Source: Aldrovandia affinis (Eukaryota > Chordata > Actinopteri > Notacanthiformes > Halosauridae). Taken from it: DNA of 64,000 nucleotides. This document shows positions 51,047 to 62,980 of this stretch, piece by piece; position 1 is the first letter of the stretch, and the number at the start of each line of letters is the position of its first letter. The position numbers were made by a program, and so were the translations under genes. The DNA is taken from contig JAINUG010000039.1 in the NCBI GenBank assembly GCA_029706075.1, positions 3,223,501 to 3,287,500 of the forward strand. Direction: 5' to 3'. Under the pieces are notes generated by a model that was not told the DNA's origin, did not search any database, and saw nothing but the letters and a program-made list of their open reading frames with translations.

Positions 51047-51875
51047 TGAGATGCTTTAATATAATTAAGACAATACCTTTTTAAACACAGTTTTTTATGA
51101 TGGTGCGGGTTCAGAGTGGGGTGAGTGTTTACACTTTTTCAGACATCTCAGGTCTAACATCACCGTCAACAGGCGGACTAATAGTCAATCAGCTGCGCAC
51201 TTTCCTCTCCCTTGAGCTTGTGGATCTGCTTATTTTTCAGACAAGAATAAATAGCGATCATCTTTAGTTGAACCTTTGAGGAATGCATTTTTGAGAGTTC
51301 TAGTTCTAATTCACAGTGTTCTATTCTGGAATTTTACAGTTCTTTGAGGATGCCATTAGCAGCCCTTTATGATTTCCCTTTATGACAATTTTACAGCATG
51401 TTCTAGAATAAATGTCATAGTGTGACAGTACTCCTCAAAAGGGTCATATTAATTTATGTTAACAGTATTTTTTACAAGAATATGTTGCCTATATACGTTG
51501 CCACGACAGCCGTGGCTGCAACATTTCACTGTTAGATTTCAGTCAACATTATTGAAATAACATAGAATAGAATGTTAACTTTTTAATGTATTTTTAAATT
51601 ATTTAGGTTCACGTTTCAAATGATTGTTTAATAAGCTAGAAGTAGCCTGGCTATGAGGAATGTGCCCCTTCTCATGTTCAATAAATTAATGTCAAATTGC
51701 ACTTATTTTCTTTGTTGGCTAATTTACATAAATGTGCATGCAATAGATATTCTCCTGTTAGACTTTTTTTTTCTTGCGAGTACTCGATAATAATTTCATG
51801 AGAGTACTTGATGCTCAAATGATTAAAAAAATGCCAATCCCTAGTAGATATGGTATGTCCAGTACACCAGTCACT

Positions 51876-52048
51876 TCTTATGGACGGCGAAAGGTTTGCC
51901 TGCTTTCCCGTCTGCCTACTTGCCTAAGCTAATGTCTATTGATTTAGCTTATTGAACCAACTGGCTATTACAATCAGCAAATTGAATTTTGTTGTTGCCT
52001 GATTTTAAGTAGTAATAATTACAATGTAAATAATAAAATGTGCATTTT
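51876..52048. repeat. Direct repeat copy B (partner at 50003)
   Basis: See copy A. The shared words include GTCTATTGAT, GGCTATTACAATCAGCAAAT and AAGTAGTAATAATTACAATG. The divergence looks high, so the duplication is old, or both are copies of a dispersed repeat I do not recognise. Confidence 0.75.
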
Positions 52049-52173
52049 TATTGCACGGGGGGTTCCTGCAGCTAAGAGAAAATGCATCTTCCCCTTGTAG
52101 AGCACAGTCTAAAACGTTCTGGGGGAGGGAAGGTTTTCTGTATTTATTCGGTTCTACCTTTGGCATGCTCTGT

Positions 52174-52262
52174 TTCAGTGGTTCTGAAACTATGGGATCA
52201 GTACCCAAATTGGGCCAGGTTTGTACTGGGTCTTGACGAGGAGAAGCAAAATGGGCCTCGGG
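52174..52262 (+). mobile_element. hAT-like fragment
   Basis: CAGTGGTTCTGAAACTATGG then GACCAGGTTTG-like text resembles the end of non-autonomous hAT elements (compare 33617 and 21270). No partner end was found. Confidence 0.35.
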
Positions 52263-52264
52263 GA

Positions 52265-53243
52265 CGATGTTAACAGCACTCCTCAATGAACTGCATCAGT
52301 GAACTGCACTTGCTCTCAAAAAAACATATTTTCCCCATAAAAACCACTAAATTGAATCTTTTAAAATATAATCCATATTTTGTACAGACATACATATAGA
52401 TTACATTGAGACTGCAATGAATGCTGACTGCGAAAATACAGTACTGAGTTTATCAAAAGGTAATTGTTTTGTTTCTGGAATCCGAGAGTAACCAAATCAT
52501 TTTTAAAATCTTAAAATGCTTTAAATGTACTTTTCTGTTTAGGTATTCAGTTTAAATTGTAGTTAAAATGCATTTACTTTACTTTTGTAGTCTACGATGG
52601 GTCACAAGAGTGCGAAGAACATTTTACTGGGCCCTCCGAGTCAAAAGGGCAGAGAGCCATTGCTTTGTGCGATGATCTGAACACCGCAATATGGATGATA
52701 CGGTCCAGTTCTGTGTCGGGGAAAAAACAAACGCTTATTCTGGTTGAGGGAAGTGCTTGACCACACATCAATAATTCAACTCTTTGTTCAAATTCAGCCA
52801 AAGAGCCACACAGAAGTACCCCTCTGATTTCATGGTAATCAAGAGAAGAGTGCTGCTGGAAAGATCCCAGGATAATACCGCCAATTGATTTGTGCCATCT
52901 TGCCAAGCTCATTTCATTGGGGACATACAGTAAATAAAGTAATTAATTAAAACAATAATAATTTCCTCCTTCACTCAGAGTTGTTTGGAACTGGATCCAA
53001 ATCCATTCATGTCTAAATGTTTTAGGTGTCATTTTATTTTTAGAGACGGGCCAGTCCATTGCCCTTAGACATTTTTCCTAGTGGTACATGGGGAAATGGT
53101 TCAGTTCAAGGCTTTATTGGATTTCATTAAATCGAGAGTGATTATGACTGGTAACCTTTTTATAACCGTCTCAGGCATACTGATATAACGTTTGTGGACG
53201 ACGATACACTTGGCAAGGCATCGGTCGTGGCTCATCTCATCAC
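52265..53243 (-). other. Possible itgbl1 intron
   Basis: AT-rich sequence downstream (minus sense) of the itgbl1-like exon. I find no further EGF-type cysteine pattern in it. Confidence 0.35.
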
Positions 53244-53369
53244 CCGGAGATGTGCATGGAGTGCACGTCCACTTCCTCTCGCATAGGCTGATGTCACACT
53301 GGAATTCACATTCATCTCCATGCCAACCAACTGCGCAGCAACAGTTTCCACAGTAACACTGTGCATGGC
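53244..53369 (-). CDS. itgbl1: itgbl1 internal exon (integrin-type EGF repeat)
   Basis: On the minus strand, acceptor TTCTGGTTTCAG opens a 126-base exon whose donor would be CCGG|GTGATGAG. It enters and leaves in phase 1 (split Gly codons). It encodes GHAQCYCGNCCCAVGWHGD, ECEFQCDISLCE and RKWTCTPCTSPG. This has the integrin-EGF signature CxCGxCxCxxGWxGxxC, and CYCGNC, GWHGD and CEFQCDI point to ITGBL1 rather than an integrin beta chain. ITGBL1 is secreted, with ten such repeats, and in human lies tail-to-tail with FGF14, as here. Oddities: an extra Cys next to CGNC, a changed stretch after DIS, and a possible duplicated CT-P step. No other intact itgbl1 exon was found, so the gene may be dying. 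Confidence 0.75.
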
Positions 53370-53549
53370 CTGAAACCAGAATACATTCAGAGGGAGAGAA
53401 TAGAAAACTGCCATTTTCATGGCTTTTCTGCATATTTACTTCACCTCATTAGTGAGGACACTTTTAAGCCTAATTCCATTTCTGTATTTCACCTTGGGTG
53501 AAATATGTTCCAAAAAATTATAACGTAATTATTACTAATGATACCATTT

Positions 53550-53645
53550 ATATATTATATAATAATATTATAGCTAAATTATAGTTAAATTATAGTTTAC
53601 AGTTTATTATAGTTTACAATTATATACAGTAAAAAATTATAGTGT
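53550..53645. repeat. AT-rich degenerate repeat
   Basis: Variants of ATTATAGTTAAATTATAGTT recur irregularly over about 95 bases. Confidence 0.6.
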
Positions 53646-53989
53646 CATAAATAAGCTGCTATTGATGTAACTAGTATTTGCTATATTGCGTTCCTCTGAA
53701 AATAATCTGAAAGTTTGATTGAATCCTCAGCAGCCGGCCCCATGGTGAGGTGAGTACATTGTTTGAAGTACCATAGTTGCGGTACCAGAGCAGTTGTCAA
53801 AGCAGTGTGTGGTTGAAGACGTGTCAGTACATGGGTCATGATAATGGCTGAGGCGCTCATGTACATTTTCCGTCTTTTTCGGCTTCTGTCAACCATTATC
53901 TCTCACTTAAAACATCGTTTTTTGGGTTTGATTTATGACAATCCTAATGGCCTACAGAGATGTTCACAGTTATGCATGCCTGGACCTCA

Positions 53990-54236
53990 CCCATAATGGG
54001 GTGCAACTGGCCATTGCCTCTCATAGTGTAGCTATAACGGTTTAGGAGCTGGGCTCATAACTCTTTGCAGGTTCGATTCACAGGTGGGACACTGCCTGTG
54101 AACTGCAAAGTACTTAACCTGAAGTTCTTCAGTAAATATCCAGCTGAATAAATGGATTGTATGTAAAAACAACAACCCAAACAGGCTGTAAATTGCTCTG
54201 GATAAGAGTGTCTGCTAAATATAATGTAAATGAATG
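53990..54236 (+). mobile_element. SINE copy, forward
   Basis: The head contains TAGGAGCTGGGCTCATAACT and GCAGGTTCGATTCACAGGTG. The tail has AAATTGCTCTGGATAAGAGT then GTCTGCTAAATATAATG. This is the forward version of the family at 59840. Confidence 0.8.
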
Positions 54237-54299
54237 TACATTATAAATGTAAATGATATGTATATATATAAATTTACATTATATTCAAATGAACGTGCC

Positions 54300-54570
54300 T
54301 GTGATAATGAGAGCCCCTGGTGGCCTGGGTTGTGACACGCGCAGCTGCCATGGTGACAGGCGCCTCGGGGGGTGGACACATCGGCGGCCGTTCGCCCGGA
54401 TCCAGCCTCGGTGCGCCGTCGCCACCGCCACCCCTGAGTGCGATTCGCCCTCGCGCCTCGCACATCTGCTGACCGGCTTGACCCCCGGGCCCCTCGCAGC
54501 ATGGCGCCCCCAGGTGGCCGTGCGCTGACCCGCGGTGGGAGCCAGAGAGGACGGGCCTACAGGTGGGCTC
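54300..54570. promoter_or_regulatory. CpG island-like block
   Basis: About 270 bases of strongly GC- and CpG-rich sequence with a run of CGCC and GCCG words lie just after a SINE. It sits about 0.9 kb upstream (minus sense) of the itgbl1-like exon. The frames on both strands encode only Arg/Pro/Ala-rich sequence. It could be a promoter for a minus-strand transcript, or a GC-rich relic. No TATA box or start was identified. Confidence 0.3.
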
Positions 54571-55563
54571 TCAGATCCGTCACGCTCACGTCACACGGCG
54601 TGTTTTATTCATGCCCGCGACTCGATCCTTTCTCTCGCGACAACGTGCCACAGTCGAAGAGCCCTAACAACAGTGACGATTAAGTGCAGCGGTAGGAAAG
54701 AGGACAGTGAATTACGGAAATGAAGACACAGCAAAAAGACACAGACACTGTAGCGATGGGACGGATCACCTATGTGTATATATTTATTTGAAAAGCCTGC
54801 ATTCAGCCTGCTGCTGTCAGGCTTCTCCAAGCCGGCAAATCATACGTATATGTCGTACAGTCCTGCCTGTAGGTACTCTGAAGTTACAGAGGGAAACTCG
54901 TAAAACTAAAGTGAAGAAAACATGAAGAAAAGGCATATACGAGATATGCTAATATGTACTGTTTTTATTCTGTTGGGTGCAAGGACACCGGGAAACTGGA
55001 ACAGAGTCGCAAAACATGACAAATTCCCAGGGTAAAAGGAGAGGTGTCTTTGGAGCAGCTGAGCGCAAGAATAAACCGACGCTGCCTGTGATTCCCATCA
55101 ATCCGTTGTCCAGACGACTCTGCAGAGGTGCAGGTCTGAAGGTCGTTCTGCCCCTCCTAGCTCTTCCCATGGTTCATTTTGTCGCCGGTGAATCTGGCAG
55201 CGCGCAGCAGGAATGACAATAAGTGTCCCCCCGCGAGGCTCTTGTGCATGTTGGAACAGGGCTGCTACGTCATGTGCTGTTTCGTGCCCGCGGAAACGAG
55301 CTGGGAGCGTACGTTCTAATGACCTGGGGGAATACTCCGGGGCATTCCCCAATCCCAGCAAGCTCAATAGACATCAGATAGTTGCATCCAGTTTGGGAAC
55401 TGCTGTAAGCTACAGTGGTTTCTGTCACTGTTTCTGTTCCCAGTTCCTATTCAGTCATTGAAATGCAATGTGCATAGAATGTATCCAGCAATTGCAGAAT
55501 GCATTTCAATGCAGCTTATGTGAAGAATACTAATAAGTGCCCTATTAGGCAATACTATATATA

Positions 55564-56455
55564 TACACTACCGGTCAAAAGTTTTAGAACACCCCCATTT
55601 TTCCAGTTTTTACTGAAATTTAAGCAGTTCAAGTCCAGTGAATAACCTGAAATGGTACAAAGGTAAAAAAAAAAAAGTTTAAGTTACCAAAAACTGAAAA
55701 ATAATGTACATTTCAGAATGATAAAAATAGGTCCTTTTCAGGAACAAGTAATGGGTTAACGTGGGTTAACAGTCACTCTGTATAACATTAAGTTATAGCA
55801 AGTCACCAACTTGCTGAAAGAGCCCCAGACCATCACGCTTCCTCCTCCATGTTTGACAGTTGGTGTCACACACTGAGGAACCATCCTTTTGCCTACTCGA
55901 TGGCGAACAAAAACCCTGTGTGATGAACCGAAGATTTCCAATTTTGATTAATTGGTCCATAAGACCTTCCAGTTTTCAGTAGTCCACTAGCGGTGCTTCG
56001 TGACCCAGGCAAGCCTCTTTTTCTTATTTTGCCATCTTAGCAATGGCTTTCTTACTGCCACTCGACCTGTCAAACCTGCAGCTCAAAATCTTCTCTTCAC
56101 AGTTCAAACTGAGACTTCCTTACTTTGACCAGTGTTAAGCTGTGCGTGAAGCTGTTGTCCTGTGAGCCGCCTATCAGAACTATTGACTCTCAGACAAGTG
56201 TCTTCTGATTTTGTTGTGGCTTTGGGTCTGCCAGACCTCTTCCTTTCAAGTACCTTTTCCAAGTACCTTTTGATGGTGTAGGGCCTTTTTTTATAACTCT
56301 GAAATGTACATTATTTTTCAGTTTTTGGTAACCTAAACCTTTTTTTTAACCTTTGGCAGTTTACCGCTTACCTTTGTACCTTTGGACTTGAACTGCTTAA
56401 ATTTCAGTAAAAACTGCAAAATGGGGGTGTTCTAAAACTTTTGACCGGTAGTGTA
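55564..56455 (-). mobile_element. Tc1-like element with long inverted repeats
   Basis: The ends CACTACCGGTCAAAAGTTTT and AAAACTTTTGACCGGTAGTG are perfect inverted repeats next to TA. The arms stay complementary, with small indels, for about 170 bases (55565-55732 and 56290-56455). On the minus strand, 55756-55941 encodes VTPTVKHGGGSVMVWGSFS, the conserved Tc1 transposase block near the second catalytic Asp. The rest of the transposase is truncated, so the copy is non-autonomous. Confidence 0.92.
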
Positions 56456-56560
56456 TATATATATATATTATGGGGGGCCAAACACGCAATACGAATAATA
56501 AATCCTGATTATATAAATGTAAGTCTGAATATATAGAAGTTTGTCTTGAATATATTGTAT

Positions 56561-57091
56561 ATGTAACTGCAAAATTAAGGAAACACCAACATAAAGTGTC
56601 TTAATTGGGGGTTAGGCCACCATGAGCCACCAGAACTGCTTCAATACACCTTGGCATAGATTCTACAAGTGTCTGGAACTCTATGGGAGGGATGCAACAC
56701 CATTCTTTCATGAAAAATTCCATCAACTGGTGTTTTGTTGATGTTGGTGGAAAACGCTGTCTCAGGGACTGCTCCAGAATCTCCTGTAAGTGTTCAGTTG
56801 GGCTGAGATCTGGTGACTGATCTGGTGGCCATGGTATATGGTTTACATATTACTTGTGCCCTGTGGAAGGAGCCATTGTCATCCTGGATGAAACCACTCC
56901 TATCAGCATAGAAATGCTTCACCATCAGATGAAGGTGATCACTCAGAATGACTTTGTATTTATTGGCCTTTACCTTGCCCTCTTGTGGGGTTGAGTGGAC
57001 CTAAACCATGGCAGAAAAATGCACCCACACCATAACAGAGCCGCTAGAACCTGTAATTTACTGAAGTGTTACCTTTATTTTGGCAGTTACC
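56561..57091 (-). mobile_element. Tc1-like element, deleted, reversed
   Basis: The ends GTAACTGCAAAATTAAGGAA (left) and TTTATTTTGGCAGTTACC (right) are inverted repeats of the same family as the fragment at 1910. On the minus strand the left half encodes a Tc1 C-terminus: HQLMEFFMKEWCCIPPIEFQ then TLVESMPRCIEAVLVAHGG, a variant of the VESMPRR-x-AV-xAKGG block. Most of the catalytic core is missing. Confidence 0.85.
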
Positions 57092-57099
57092 CGGGCGTG

Positions 57100-59640
57100 T
57101 GTGTGTATATATATATATAATCTCCAGACATACTGAATCACACTATGGCTTGAATTAATAGTCCATCCTGACTGCTACAATGTATATTAATTAGTGTCAA
57201 TGTGTTGCCAGTTTGCGCTACCAAGGTTATATTATACCATTTTCATATTGATTTTTTTCATATACGTATATGCCACCCACATCTTGGCAATATAAGTTGT
57301 TCCAATAGTACAAAATTAAATCAGGAGATTTCCATCCTCTTTTTCCATCCAGTTACACCTAGGACAACTGGAAATAAATTGTCTAGCGCCAGCTAAATAT
57401 AAATTAATTGTGTCTTATCGGTGATTATGAATTCTTTATTCAAATTTGTTATCTTCGAAATATGAATATTGAAAACTGATAAATAACGAGAAATAGTGCC
57501 ATTTCATGCTGGGCACGTTCGCGCTTTTGCTGCAGCCTCTGTCTAAAATCGACCGGGCTCGATCCCTCATTAATATTCATCACGAATGACATTCCGGGCT
57601 CATGGCAGGCCGCCTTTTGAGATTCAGGCGGAGACTCGAGAGGGTGTGAGATTTGTTTAAAGGTGAAGACTCTGATGGCAGAGGAGGTTGGCAGGGTAAT
57701 GGCGGCCCGACGCTAATGTCTGCCCGCACACGTTTGGGCACGGTCTGTTTGACGCCTCCGGTTGTCCCGCGCAGCTGGTTCCGTTCGTCGCAGGCTGCGA
57801 GGAGCTAAACGCGCGGCACGAAGAGAAACCCATATGCCATCTTGTTTGGTTTCTGTCTTTGTCTTCGGTGTGTGTTTAAATTACCGTGTCGTGGATCAGC
57901 ATATGGCAGATCCTGTATTAGACCCAGAACAAGGGTCTTCAACCTTGTCTTGCCCAGGGACCCCATATGACATTTTTTTCTTATTACGTTTTTTAATTAG
58001 AATTTTAATATGTTGTTCAAACCACCGAATTATACTAGTATTGGCACTGAAAGCATTAGAATAAGATATAGTAAAACCGTTTAACCGTACTTAAAAATAA
58101 GTGTCATATATTATTATGAGAAAAAATATGTTATGTATAATATAATATTTTATCCAAATTGTATTATATATTATACAAACTAGTACCATAAATCAGGATT
58201 TTATTTTCAGTTCTGTTCAACCCTCCACAAGACACCATGTGATCCCAAAAGTTGCGGGAATTATGCTTTTGGAAATGGTCCTATAATCTGAAATACGCAA
58301 TCTAATTTGTGTAATAATAGCAACTCAGTGATTTATACGAGAATGGCAGTGTTCTTGTTAATGAGGTGTCATGTGACATTTTATTTATCCTTTTTAAATT
58401 GTTTTGAGACAGGATGCCATGAGGACACAAGGATAAATTTGACGTTGCTAGTCTGGTTGGACAGGCTTCACATCAATATGTCAGCGCCAAAATGATGAGG
58501 CCAAAGTGTCGCCGAAAATATTAGCAATGACCGTTTTAGAAACGCGCCAATGTGCAGCTCTGCATTGACAGAGAATTTTTATCCAATATGACAAAAATGT
58601 CTGTAGCCAATTTCCTGCTGTCCAAATGTATGACTGCTTTTTATTTCTGTGTTATATTCATTATAACAGAAATAGAGGAATGTGACCATCACTTCATTTA
58701 GCCTAATTATATTACAAGCAAAGTGGAGCTTTTCTTCACATTAAAATACATCCATATAGCAGAATGTTCATCTTCATATTGTAAGCTGCTCACCACGTTT
58801 GGTTCAATATTGACATTTAACACCTTACAATATTTCTGTAAATCTTCATATTCAACAATATTCATATTCGTACCATGAATATGGAAGGGGTTTAGAAAGG
58901 ATAAGCGCAGAACACAGACGGTATCCTGTTTTGGAGCAGACTTGCAGGCAGTGAAACCCCTTTCTTCTGTTGTCATTGTCGGCTCAGTTGTGACGGGTCA
59001 GTTTGTGGTGTCTGCAATTCATTGTAATTCATTCTGTAATGTGATCTGCATATGGCTATTTGTGCTCAGGCTTGGTGCAATTTGTGTTACAATCTCACAA
59101 GATGTAACTTGTAGATAAGGCTGAAAGGCACGCGCATCATATTTCAGATCACACCTCTTGGAGACCATAAATCAGCTGTGATTTTCTTTCTAATGCAATA
59201 CACTGAAAAGCAAGCACTGTCAATGCTTTCCAACATAATATTTGCAGAATTATGCTGAAAAAACCCCCATAATATTCTGGGCTACCAGGAAGCATAAAGC
59301 AAAAGATTTTCCTTCTATGATTTCTGAAGATCTGGGTTCATAAAGTGTGTGTATGTACATTATTTGTATGCTTGGGGGGCATATAAAACATATAAAATAC
59401 AATGCAGGTCAGTAACCTCATATCAAAGTTGGGAACATATGACGTTGGCGATATTTAGTCGCGGCGGCCACCTTTAATCGACGCGCGGCTACGTGACCTT
59501 CAGATGTCAGATCGATCAGCGCCCCGCCGTTTCTGAAGTAATAAAAAACGTATTTGTCATAATCAACCGCAACAAGGGACTATGACCTCTCGGTGGTGAA
59601 CGGAGGCCATCGCTCGTTGCTTTTTCCACACGCTTTCGTT
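57100..59640. other. Intergenic sequence with a CpG-rich patch
   Basis: A CpG-rich, unique-looking patch at 57520-57830 includes CATTAATATTCAT-like words. The remainder is AT-rich. I see no gene. Confidence 0.4.
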
Positions 59641-59645
59641 TTCAG

Positions 59646-59702
59646 ACATCGTCTTCACGGCCAGACCGTCGCTGTTTGTCACGGACAAGGACAACCTCCG
59701 AG
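59646..59702 (+). CDS. Orphan exon-like block, unknown protein
   Basis: A pyrimidine-rich tract ending CTTTCGTTTTCAG precedes 57 CpG-containing bases that end CCGAG|GTACGA. The acceptor and donor are both good. All three frames are open. In phase 1 it reads IVFTARPSLFVTDKDNLR, the most protein-like of the three. I do not recognise it. It does not match the parts of FGF14, ITGBL1 or NALCN I know, although NALCN is the expected next neighbour on this strand. It could be an alternative exon, an exon of a lineage-specific gene, or chance. Confidence 0.3.
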
Positions 59703-59839
59703 GTACGATACATCTCCTTTTCAGTGACCTGCTATCTTTTGCTCCCTTTGAGAACCGTTAGATTGTGTTCCGCCTCCTCTTCGCATCAATCTCTTTTTCC
59801 ATGTTTTATTCTAGGCCTGCCCCGTTGTCATTTTTACAT

Positions 59840-60072
59840 TTTACATTTACATTGACACTTTAGGCATTTATAAGACGCTCTTATCCAGAGCGACTTACAC
59901 ACTTTACATTTCTTTACATACAATCCATTTACACAGCTGGATGTTTTACTGATGCAATTCAGGTTAAGTACCTTGCTCAAGGGTACAACGGCAGTGCCCC
60001 CACCTGGGAATCAAACATGCAACCTTTGCGTTACAAGCCCAGTTCCTTAACCATTATGCTAACACTGCCGCC
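59840..60072 (-). mobile_element. SINE with LINE2-type tail, reversed (near full length)
   Basis: The most complete member of this family in the window. It has TTTATAAGACGCTCTTATCC then AGAGCGACTTACAC at the tail, ACCTTGCTCAAGGGTACAAC in the body, and AACCTTTGCGTTACAAGCC plus TTAACCATTATGCTAACAC at the tRNA-like head. Confidence 0.85.
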
Positions 60073-60079
60073 TTGTCTA

Positions 60080-62980
60080 ATTTTGACAGTAATGGTTTAA
60101 CTCGCACCTTTTGGCATCGGTGATGGTAAAGAGGTTAATATTGATGGAGCATGCTACTTCTGGGTTCATGCCACATTCGGTTGACCGGTCAGTCCGTGAC
60201 ACTGAGCTTCATATCTCTTTCACTCCCTTATCTACACACATTTCAGTAGATTGTATAAGACAAACAAGAAGAGATTATTAGCCAAAAGGAGTATAAGTGT
60301 TGACAAATTCATATTGGTTTCATTCCATGTGGTCAGCCAGGACCCTGGGCGCCTTAAATCACTCTGCCATAGCATCCATCATGCTAATTTGATGCACTGT
60401 ACACTCATAGCGCTATCCATCACTCTGCAATGATTCTCTGGTTCTGCTCTGGTCATTTCATTCAATGAATCGACGTGGACACTCGTGGCTAAACTTGAAA
60501 TATTTTTCATTCGACTTTCTCAGTCTAGGAAGAAAGACAAGCTGCTGATACGTCCTTGAGACATGTTTAAATTTGATCTAACATGCATGTGCGCCTTCAC
60601 CTCATTTAAAATCCCCGTCATTCAGCCAAAATAGCTTTAATTGATTGCACTCACCTGTACTCTATTTAAAGATATATTCTAAAGTCTTGAAGGGAGGGAT
60701 CTATTTATGATCTTTATCTCATAAATTCTGACATTTAAATGGCCTACTTACTTAACATCAACATGTGATCATGACCCCTCTTCTGTAATATATGGATGTT
60801 TATGTTCGTTGCTCCATATGAACCCCCAACATCATTTGATTAATTATTAGGCTTAATGAACACATGGTGATGAGGTGCTGGAGGTACTCACATCAAGGGC
60901 ATAACCACATATTAAATATTGGGGAAAGGACATAATGAAATGGAATGTTTTATATCTACAAATTATTGTGTGTGGGGGGGGGGGACAGATATAACTGTTT
61001 TGAATATTGGGGGGGGACGGGACATGCCCCCACTCGGTACGCTTATGTGGGGGGGCATAAGCGCTTATGGGGCTTATGACTCCAATTTTCACCATTCAGA
61101 CTCCCCTGAATATTCAGCTTCAGAATCAATCAACTGTGCAATCAAGCTTAGATGTAAAAAAATAAATAAACACCTCTGCCATTACAGCACCACAAAGGTT
61201 GCAAATTTTTCACAACAAATAAATATTAATAATTCACAATAATGTATTTTCACCCCCTTAATAGCTGCAAGCAATAGCTGGTACCTTATTTTGAGGGATG
61301 TGTTTGGAAAGATGAGCAATGAAGCCTGCTCAAAACTGTAATTGAGAACATATTTGTTCAGAAATATTTGAAAGTGTCTGAAACCACTAGAGGCTATGGT
61401 TTAAAATTCTATTTTTCTTTTCCCATACCAATCATGAAGTCGATAAAAAAGAATTAGACACACTGCTTGCTGGATATTATAAAAAAATGAAATTCAGAAT
61501 TTGGACCATTTTCCACAAGGCTGCTCTTAAAGAAATATGAATTAAGTTGAGTGCTTTCTGCAGTTCGTGTACACTGCTTCCCGTGGCAATGTGAAAAAAT
61601 GTTTTTAAATGATCTGGGGTATATCACTGGCACAATGGCCACAGCCTCAATGCACAAACAATGTGATTGGCTTTTCCAACAAGAGGCATCTTGTGCAAGT
61701 GACATTATGGGATTCTGATGGTTTAAGTACAGGCAAATCTGAGGAAAAATACAATTTTTCAGGCAGAGACTCTTAACAATTGCCCTTTTTTCCCGTACTA
61801 TACCACTCCCCAAACCTCTGAGGTGTCCCTCTGTAAAATATGCACAGAACTCCCAGCAACACCCCTCCCACCCCCCACAGATGTTTTCTGAAAGTGCCTG
61901 GCATTCTATAATCCCCTGCAACAGTTTAGCATTCCAGGTTTGCAGGAGAATATACAGCCAGTATCCACCTGCCTTTGAACAAGGGGTGTTGTGGGAATTT
62001 CTACTATCTTTATTTATTTATTGCATTGCAAATATTTCCATCATTACCTCTGTATTTAATGCATTTCTCTCTCATGGTCTCCAGTGTGTTGTGTGCTGAA
62101 TAAGACTTCCGCCTTCCTCACCTCAGCAATGCAGTCCCTGCATCTCTTCCTAACGTAGACCTGCAATTGTTACACTTGAACAATTCCTCTTTCTCTTTCC
62201 ATTTCAAAAGGTAATGTGGACGTGCTTGTGAATACAACATAAGTTCTGACATACCATAATGTCATAAACCAATATCATACTGCAAGGTGAAGTCAGTGTG
62301 CTACCAATTTCAGTGTGGACACCCGGAACTAAAACGTTTGTGGACAACGAAGAGTTCAGTGACAGAGAAAATGACAATGAGTCAAACCTTCCATTGTGTT
62401 AAAATAAGGTTAACAGAAAAAATGCCGGAACTTCAAAATGTGTTTTCAACAACCTTAACTGAGCGAGACGATTGGCTGACGCCAAAACAGGAACAATGAC
62501 AGTGACAGTTTGACAACCCCTGAATTAGAGGACACTTTAAGTCACCGGCTAATATAAGTAAGTTCAATACTATGTGTTTTACTTTGCTCGATTACAGTCA
62601 TTCTTCCAACTGGATGTGTTCGCAGGCTTCTAATAACCATTTGTGTCAAACGCCATCCCGATCGGCGGATGACAGACTAATAGGGTGTCTTCCATCTTGT
62701 CAGAGGGAGAGTGTGGGTCCTTGCTGTCCACAAATTATTTGGTCATGTGCCTCCTAGGCTGTAATTTTACACCACCATGGGGACGGCTGGACCTCCTTTA
62801 TGATCCTTGTAAAAAAAGACACAAAATGGGGTCCTAAGTCTGCATCATGCCGAACAGTAAAAAGCAGTAATGCTGTAGGTGGTTAATCTCAGATGAACTG
62901 AAGAGCTATATAGCAGGGAGTTATTTGATACTGGCTAAAACAAGCCTTTTGGCCACCGAGATCCGGTTTAATTGTGTACA
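60080..62980. other. Intergenic sequence, no gene seen
   Basis: It contains three runs of seven to eleven G around 60967-61055. The minus-strand frame 61454-61921 (155 codons) is the longest here but lacks any domain. Nothing else was recognised. Confidence 0.45.

Noticed and set aside
61454-61921. 155-codon open frame, minus strand, with CGGWEGCCWEFC resembling an EGF repeat
   Set aside because: The cysteine spacing does not fit an integrin EGF repeat and no splice sites flank it; probably chance.
62110-62162. Short minus-strand stretch VYVRKRCRDCIAE with nearby splice-like sites, similar in feel to the ITGBL1 repeat before the open exon
   Set aside because: It lacks three residues and two cysteines of the repeat, and the match is too short to support an exon call.
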